Below are positions 35,313 through 39,787 of a DNA stretch of 39,787 nucleotides, in pieces. This DNA is from Paracoccaceae bacterium. Lineage in GTDB: Bacteria; Pseudomonadota; Alphaproteobacteria; Rhodobacterales; Rhodobacteraceae. The translations under genes and the position numbers were made by a program. The number at the start of each line of letters is the position of its first letter. Position 1 is the first letter of the stretch. The DNA lies in assembly GCA_019090795.1 (NCBI GenBank), contig JAHRVG010000024.1, positions 1 through 39,787 on the forward strand, read 5' to 3'. A model generated the notes under the pieces. It saw only the letters and a program-made list of their open reading frames with translations. It made no database searches and was not told the DNA's origin.

Positions 35313-36500
35313 ATGAGCAGCGCGGTTGTGGTCGGGGCTGGCCCTGCGGGCCTGATGGCGGCGGAAATGCTGGCAGATGCAGGCCATAGCGTGTTGGTCG
35401 CGGATGCGATGCCCACGGCTGGGCGCAAACTGCTGATGGCGGGAAAGTCCGGTTTGAACCTGACCAAAGACGAACCGCCCGAGGAATTCCTAACGGCATA
35501 CGGCGCGGCGGCGGCGTGGCTGGCACCCAGCCTGAGAGAATTCGGCAACAGCGCGGTTGGGCCTTGGGCGCAGGCGCTGGGGCAAGAGGTGTTCACCGGC
35601 AGCAGTGGCCGGGTGTTTCCAAAGGCGATGAAGGCATCGCCGCTCTTGCGGGCGTGGCTGGCGCAATTGACAGCCAAAGGGGTAATTTTCCGCAGCCGTT
35701 GGCGCTGGGACGGATGGCAAGGGGATGCGCTGGATTTTAGAACGCCAGATGGGAATAAGGTTTTATCACCCGTTGTAACCGTTCTTGCCCTTGGGGGGGC
35801 AAGTTGGGCAAGGCTTGGGTCTGATGGTCGTTGGGCGGATTTGCTAGCACAAAAAGGCGTGGCACTGGCCCTGTTTGAGCCGGCCAACATGGGCATTACG
35901 CTGAACTGGTCCAAACACATGACACGTCATTTTGGCGCGGCAATCAAGAATTGTAGCCTGACTTGCGGTGGGAAAACGACTAAGGGCGAGTTTGTTATCG
36001 GCCGAAACGGGCTGGAAGGCTCGTTGATTTATGGGTTCAGTCCCGCATTGCGCGCCGGTGAAACCCTGACGCTCGATTTGCTGCCCGATTTGACCCAAGA
36101 ACAGATCGCCACGCGGCTGGCAAAGGTGCCACGCAAAAACACGCTGTCAAACAGCCTGCGCAAAGCGCTCAACCTTTCGCCTGCCAAAATCGCACTGCTG
36201 CAGGAATTCGCCCACCCGCCGCAACCACTTGCAGCGCTGCCGGGGCACCTCAAGAAGCTGCCGATACCCTACAGCGGTACCGCACCGCTTGATCAGGCTA
36301 TTTCGGTTGCAGGCGGTATTCGCCAGTCAGCGCTGACGCAGCAGTTTATGCTGCGTGATCTGCCCGGTGTTTTCTGCGCCGGTGAAATGCTGGATTGGGA
36401 GGCCCCGACAGGGGGGTATTTGTTGACTGCTTGTCTTGCTACGGGGCGGAGCGCAGGCTTGGCCGCTGCCGCCTTTATTGCCCGCGATTGTGGGTCTTAG
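35313..36500 (+). CDS. NAD(P)/FAD-dependent oxidoreductase (HI0933/BaiN-like, TIGR03862 type)
   Basis: A 395-residue flavoprotein. VVGAGPAGLMAAEMLADAGHSVLVADAMPTAGRKLLMAGKSG combines the FAD dinucleotide loop with the family's GRK(L/F)LMAGKSGLN motif. LALGGASWARLGSDG and the C-terminal FCAGEMLDWEAPTGGYLLTACLATG second FAD motif are present. The ATG at 35313 has GGAGGGG 5 nt upstream; earlier in-frame starts overlap that site. Its 3' end overlaps the convergent DUF6356 gene by 26 nt. Reaction unknown. Confidence 0.87.
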   Translation: MSSAVVVGAGPAGLMAAEMLADAGHSVLVADAMPTAGRKLLMAGKSGLNLTKDEPPEEFLTAYGAAAAWLAPSLREFGNSAVGPWAQALGQEVFTGSSGRVFPKAMKASPLLRAWLAQLTAKGVIFRSRWRWDGWQGDALDFRTPDGNKVLSPVVTVLALGGASWARLGSDGRWADLLAQKGVALALFEPANMGITLNWSKHMTRHFGAAIKNCSLTCGGKTTKGEFVIGRNGLEGSLIYGFSPALRAGETLTLDLLPDLTQEQIATRLAKVPRKNTLSNSLRKALNLSPAKIALLQEFAHPPQPLAALPGHLKKLPIPYSGTAPLDQAISVAGGIRQSALTQQFMLRDLPGVFCAGEMLDWEAPTGGYLLTACLATGRSAGLAAAAFIARDCGS

Positions 36501-36681
36501 CGTATAATTTGGCAATGCTGCGGCTGGCGGTTTTTTCACAGGCTGCGGGGATAAAGGCATGCAGCAGCGCCGCGAAAGCCGCGAAAAACAGGCTGGCTGA
36601 GAAACCCAAAGCAAACATGAAATGCTGGGTGTAGGTTTCTTCTACAGTGGCGGGGTGATCTAGAAATAGGCGGTTTATCAT
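36475..36681 (-). CDS. DUF6356-type small membrane protein
   Basis: A 68-residue protein. NRLFLDHPATVEETYTQHF, one hydrophobic segment (about 23-47) and the ending TASRSIAKLYAKT match the DUF6356 family, which is widespread in alphaproteobacteria. AAGGA lies 7 nt upstream of the ATG. It overlaps the end of the flavoprotein gene and is divergent from the Lrp-type regulator. Function unknown. Confidence 0.75.
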   Translation of the reverse strand: MINRLFLDHPATVEETYTQHFMFALGFSASLFFAAFAALLHAFIPAACEKTASRSIAKLYAKTHNRGQ

Positions 36682-36790
36682 GGTCGGTCCTTTCGAGGTT
36701 GGCCTTGTATGGTGTAGATTGGCCCGACATTTTTCCCAAAACTTCGCATTTTTCGTTTATCTGCGAGGAAAAATCTCATAAACTGGGAAA

Positions 36791-37252
36791 ATGACGCAAC
36801 TTGATCCCATTGACCGTAAAATTCTGCACCAACTGCAACAAGATTCCACCCAGAGTCTGGAGCATTTGGGCGAACAGGTTGGCCTGTCGCGCAATGCGTG
36901 CTGGCGGCGCGTGCGCGCCTTGCAGGATCAAGGGGTCATCACGGCACAGGTGGCATTGTTGTCGCCCAAATCGCTCAACCTTGCCCTGACGGTTTTTATT
37001 CAGCTGCGCACCGACAGCCACGACGCCCGCTGGATGGATCGGTTTGCCAAAGCCACCCGCGCGATGCCGGAAATCCTTGGGGTCTACCGGATGAGCGGCG
37101 ATCTGGACTATCTGATTAAGGCGCGGGTCGCGGATGTGGATGCGTATGACCGCCTGTATCGCAAATTGATCGCACAGGTTCCCTTGTCGGATGTATCTGC
37201 CAGTTTTGTGATGGAAGAAATCAAAGAAACCACCGCATTACCTGTCCTGTAG
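36791..37252 (+). CDS. Lrp/AsnC-family transcriptional regulator
   Basis: A 153-residue regulator with an N-terminal helix-turn-helix (DPIDRKILHQLQQDSTQSLEHLGEQVGLSRNACWRRV region, about 5-41) and a C-terminal RAM ligand domain (ILGVYRMSGDLDYLIKARV). Such proteins respond to amino acids and often regulate themselves. The 109-bp upstream gap has an imperfect dyad around TTTTTC and GAAAAA that may be its own site. A strong terminator follows, so it is a single-gene transcript. The downstream aminotransferase pair is a possible but unproven target. Confidence 0.88.
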   Translation: MTQLDPIDRKILHQLQQDSTQSLEHLGEQVGLSRNACWRRVRALQDQGVITAQVALLSPKSLNLALTVFIQLRTDSHDARWMDRFAKATRAMPEILGVYRMSGDLDYLIKARVADVDAYDRLYRKLIAQVPLSDVSASFVMEEIKETTALPVL

Positions 37253-37322
37253 CCCTTGCAATTATCCCATTCCTTCCCATGTGTAATGGGTCGGAGGGGC
37301 CATTCGCCAAATCGGACATTTT

Positions 37323-37366
37323 GAAAAAAAACGCGCGTCAGAGGTGCACGACGCGCGTTTTCTTTT
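37323..37366. terminator. Strong bidirectional intrinsic terminator
   Basis: A-rich run, then a stem of 10 bp (AACGCGCGTC / GACGCGCGTT; 12 bp counting flanking A-T pairs), 10-nt loop, then TTTTCTTTT. It ends the Lrp/AsnC transcript and separates it from the sulfurtransferase operon. Confidence 0.9.
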
Positions 37367-37454
37367 GCGCAAACCCCCGCAATACAGCAAGTCTGCTTGA
37401 ATAACCTTGCCTCGCGGGATATGCCGAATTGAACAACGAAATGTGAGGGTTCTA

Positions 37455-38318
37455 ATGGCATATAGCGATTCCAAAACAATCGTTTCAACCAAATGGTTGG
37501 CGGAGCATATCAACGCACCGGATATCCGCATTCTGGATGCGTCGTGGTTTCTGCCGGTTTCCCAACGTGACCCGTTGGAAGAATACGAAGAATGCCACAT
37601 TCCCGGTGCGCGCTTCTTTGATATTGATGACGTGTCGGACAGCAATTCCGAGCTGCCACATATGGCCCCTCCGCTTGAGAAATTCATGTCGCGCATGCGC
37701 AAGATGGGCATTGGCGACGGGCATCGGGTAATTGTTTATGACAGTGCGGGTATCGTCACGGCACCCCGTGTTTGGTGGATGTTTCGCCTGATGGGGCAAA
37801 CCGATGTGGCGGTGCTGGACGGTGGCCTGATGAAATGGCTTCGCGATGGTTATGAGACCGAAGATATGCCGCCTGTCATCCGCGACCGCCATATGACCGC
37901 GCGACGCAATGCACTGTTGGTCAAGGATGTAACGCAGGTTGCCCTAGCTTCCAAATTGCGGCAGGCCGAAATTGTTGATGCGCGCTCTGTTGCCCGTTTC
38001 ACCGGCGCCGAGGAAGAGCCGCGCGAGGGTTTGCGCCGTGGCCATATACCCCATTCTATCAATGTGTATCACGGTGATCTGATCACCCGCGAAGGCACGA
38101 TGAAGCCGGTGGACGAACTTAAAACGATTTTTGAAACAGCAGGCGTGGATTTGTCACGACCAATCATTACCACCTGTGGCTCCGGTGTTACCGCCTGTGT
38201 GCTTGATCTTGCGCTGGAACGAATCGGGCATCGGGACCATTCGGTTTACGATGGATCGTGGTCCGAATGGGGCATGTACAATGATCTAAACGTGGAAACA
38301 GGAGAAGCAAATGTTTGA
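37455..38318 (+). CDS. sseA: 3-mercaptopyruvate sulfurtransferase (two-domain rhodanese)
   Basis: A 287-residue tandem rhodanese. The N-terminal domain is inactive; the C-terminal domain carries the catalytic cysteine in CGSGVTA (Cys241), the loop typical of mercaptopyruvate rather than thiosulfate enzymes. ILDASWFLP and HIPGARFFDID are family motifs. The frame is open from 37407; the ATG at 37455 has GAGGG upstream. It overlaps the aminotransferase gene by 8 nt. A transaminase making 3-mercaptopyruvate from cysteine would supply its substrate. Confidence 0.9.
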   Translation: MAYSDSKTIVSTKWLAEHINAPDIRILDASWFLPVSQRDPLEEYEECHIPGARFFDIDDVSDSNSELPHMAPPLEKFMSRMRKMGIGDGHRVIVYDSAGIVTAPRVWWMFRLMGQTDVAVLDGGLMKWLRDGYETEDMPPVIRDRHMTARRNALLVKDVTQVALASKLRQAEIVDARSVARFTGAEEEPREGLRRGHIPHSINVYHGDLITREGTMKPVDELKTIFETAGVDLSRPIITTCGSGVTACVLDLALERIGHRDHSVYDGSWSEWGMYNDLNVETGEANV

Positions 38319-39495
38319 GAACCTGACCGAACAAGCACCCGACAAAATCATGTTGCTGGCGGGGATGTATCGTGCGGATACGCGGGAGAATAAGATTGAT
38401 CTGGGCGTTGGCGTCTACAAGAATGCCAAGGGCGAAACACCGATCATGCACGCTGTTAAAAACGCCGAGCGCCAGCTTTGGGATGCGGAAGTTACGAAAT
38501 CCTACACCGCGCTGATTGGTGATGGGGGCTTTCACACTTCCATGGCTGATCTGGTGCTGGAAGATAGCGTTGATCGTGATCGTGTTTCCTTTGCCGCTAC
38601 GCCGGGGGGCACTGGTGCCATCCGGCAAATTCTGGAACTGATCAAGGCAGCCTCGCCGGATGCAACCATCTGGATGAGCGATCCAACTTGGCCAAACCAT
38701 CCCGCGATTATCAATTATGTCGGCGTGAAATCTGCCACTTACCGCTATCTTGATCCTGAAACCCGCACCGTCAGTTTTGAGGCGATGATGGATGATCTGG
38801 CAGATGTGAAAGCCGGTGATGTGGTGTTGCTGCACGGCTGTTGCCACAACCCAACGGGTGCCAACCTGAACCTGGTGCAATGGGGCGAAGTTGCCGATCT
38901 GATGCTGGCCAAAGGTGCTGTTCCTTTCGTCGACATTGCCTATCAAGGCTTTGGTGACGGTCTGCGCGAGGACGGTGAAGCCGTAAGATTGCTGGCAGGG
39001 CGCTTTCCTGAAATGATGATTGCGGCCAGCTGCTCCAAGAACTTTGGCATTTACCGCGAACGTACCGGCCTGGTGATGGCTATTTCGGAAAACCCGAAAG
39101 CCAACAAAATGACCCAAGGCATGCTCAGCTCGCTGAACCGGGTGAACTTTAGTTTTCCACCGGATCACGGCGCGCGGCTTGTGACGATGGTGCTAACTGA
39201 CGACACCCTGCGCACTGAGTGGAAAACCGAGCTGGAAGACGTGCGCACCGGCATGTTGGCCCTGCGTCGCCAATTGGCGGATGCTTTGCAGGCGGAAACC
39301 AATTCCAATCGTTTCGGCTTTGTTGCCGAACACCGCGGCATGTTCTCGCGTCTGGGGCTGACACCGGAACAGGTGGAACGTCTGCGCACCGAATATGCGA
39401 TCTACATGATTGGTGATAGCCGCTTTAACGTGGCAGGGTTGAATGCCAACACTGTGCCGATCATTGCCAAGGCGATTGCCGAGGTGGACCGCTAG
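38311..39495 (+). CDS. Aromatic/aspartate-type aminotransferase (class I)
   Basis: A 394-residue fold-type I PLP enzyme of the TyrB/AspC (Iα) branch. KIDLGVGVYKNAKGETPI, WMSDPTWPNH, HGCCHNPTGANL and the PLP lysine in ASCSKNFGIYRERTG (Lys243) are all in place. It transfers the amino group of aspartate, aromatic amino acids or possibly cysteine to 2-oxoglutarate. The overlap with sseA suggests that cysteine transamination matters here. Its stop overlaps the convergent last gene by 4 nt. Confidence 0.92.
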   Translation: MFENLTEQAPDKIMLLAGMYRADTRENKIDLGVGVYKNAKGETPIMHAVKNAERQLWDAEVTKSYTALIGDGGFHTSMADLVLEDSVDRDRVSFAATPGGTGAIRQILELIKAASPDATIWMSDPTWPNHPAIINYVGVKSATYRYLDPETRTVSFEAMMDDLADVKAGDVVLLHGCCHNPTGANLNLVQWGEVADLMLAKGAVPFVDIAYQGFGDGLREDGEAVRLLAGRFPEMMIAASCSKNFGIYRERTGLVMAISENPKANKMTQGMLSSLNRVNFSFPPDHGARLVTMVLTDDTLRTEWKTELEDVRTGMLALRRQLADALQAETNSNRFGFVAEHRGMFSRLGLTPEQVERLRTEYAIYMIGDSRFNVAGLNANTVPIIAKAIAEVDR

Positions 39496-39787
39496 GACGC
39501 GATCTCTTGCGCCAGCGCCGCAGTTAAAACCTTGGGGGCTGGAATATCAATCATCCGGCGGGGCGTTATTTGCGCCCCGCTGGTTAGCCAGTTCTCCGCC
39601 AGCTTGAACCCCAGCGTATAGCCCAGCCAGCGCGGCTTGTCGCCGCCACCTTCAAACCAAGCGGCGTGATCAAATTTCGGGGACATTAGCGTGCGATATT
39701 CGGGCCACCAGCAATCCATGTCTGTAACCGCTACGTCCCAAGGTTCCGGTGCGCTGTTCAGTACCAGCCGCACAAATTGCCCCGCCA
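39492..39787 (-). CDS. C-terminal part of a DUF2268-like predicted Zn-dependent protease (runs off window)
   Basis: Open to the right edge, so only the last 98 residues are visible. DKPRWLGYTLGFKLAENWL followed by a Pro-rich ending (DIPAPKVL) resembles the C-terminus of DUF2268 proteins, where PRW-GYTLGY recurs. The HExxH metal site would be upstream, outside the window. The visible stretch contains a GTG, but the frame continues past it. Assignment rests on this short motif. Confidence 0.5.
   Translation of the reverse strand, partial: AGQFVRLVLNSAPEPWDVAVTDMDCWWPEYRTLMSPKFDHAAWFEGGGDKPRWLGYTLGFKLAENWLTSGAQITPRRMIDIPAPKVLTAALAQEIAS

Noticed and set aside
35153-35920. 255-codon open frame on the minus strand
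   Set aside because: Pro/Ser/Ala-rich shadow of the flavoprotein gene.
37323-37366. Riboswitch in the leader of sseA
   Set aside because: The element is a simple perfect stem with a T run and lies 90 nt before the gene; it is fully explained as the terminator of the upstream regulator gene.
38188-39168. 326-codon open frame on the minus strand
   Set aside because: Antisense shadow of the well-conserved aminotransferase gene; no domain recognisable.
1-39787. CRISPR arrays, tRNA or rRNA genes, prophage
   Set aside because: No regularly spaced repeats, cloverleaf sequences, rRNA segments or phage structural genes were seen on reading through.

Overview
The window looks like chromosomal DNA of an alphaproteobacterium, most likely Rhodobacterales (Roseobacter group). 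The reasons are a complete bhc (beta-hydroxyaspartate cycle) cluster, a pst operon whose PstA has an N-terminal extension, a perfect FnrL-type site, a TRAP transporter and a moderate GC content. Genus and species cannot be told. I saw no rRNA, tRNA, CRISPR array, intact insertion sequence or prophage.

Left part (1-6.4 kb). The window opens inside a small cobalamin-binding mutase subunit, followed by a 3-hydroxyacyl-CoA dehydrogenase. These suggest a B12-dependent acyl-CoA rearrangement feeding an oxidation step. On the minus strand follows a yhiI-rbbA-yhhJ-type exporter operon: HlyD-like adaptor, ATPase-ATPase-permease fusion, permease.

Central metabolic block (6.7-20.6 kb). An IclR regulator (BhcR type) is divergent from bhcABCD, which converts glyoxylate and glycine to iminosuccinate and aspartate without carbon loss. 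A DctP/DctQ/DctM TRAP importer follows, preceded by a cluster of perfect dyads and with an attenuator-like terminator after dctP. Then comes pstSCAB-phoU, with a three-unit Pho-box-like element upstream of pstS.

Surface polysaccharide block (21-32.6 kb). One minus-strand operon encodes a UDP-glucuronate decarboxylase-like enzyme, GalE, a cellulose-synthase-like GT2 and a GH26-like hydrolase. It is divergent from an Escherichia-like ugd across a perfect FNR box. A Sel1-repeat protein with an AlgK-like layout converges on ugd. Next is a separate minus-strand trio: a membrane flippase-like protein and DprE1- and DprE2-like epimerase subunits, implying a polyprenyl-phosphate pentose donor.

Right part (32.7-39.8 kb). 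This holds a CoA-transferase/thioesterase operon (scoA-scoB-yciA), a probable decayed gene, a DUF167 protein, a BaiN/HI0933-type flavoprotein, a DUF6356 membrane protein, an Lrp/AsnC regulator with a strong bidirectional terminator, and a sulfurtransferase-aminotransferase pair. A probable DUF2268 protein runs off the right edge. Two related intergenic blocks (around 20.8 and 29.4 kb) share a degenerate 40-bp motif and look like remnants of a dispersed element.
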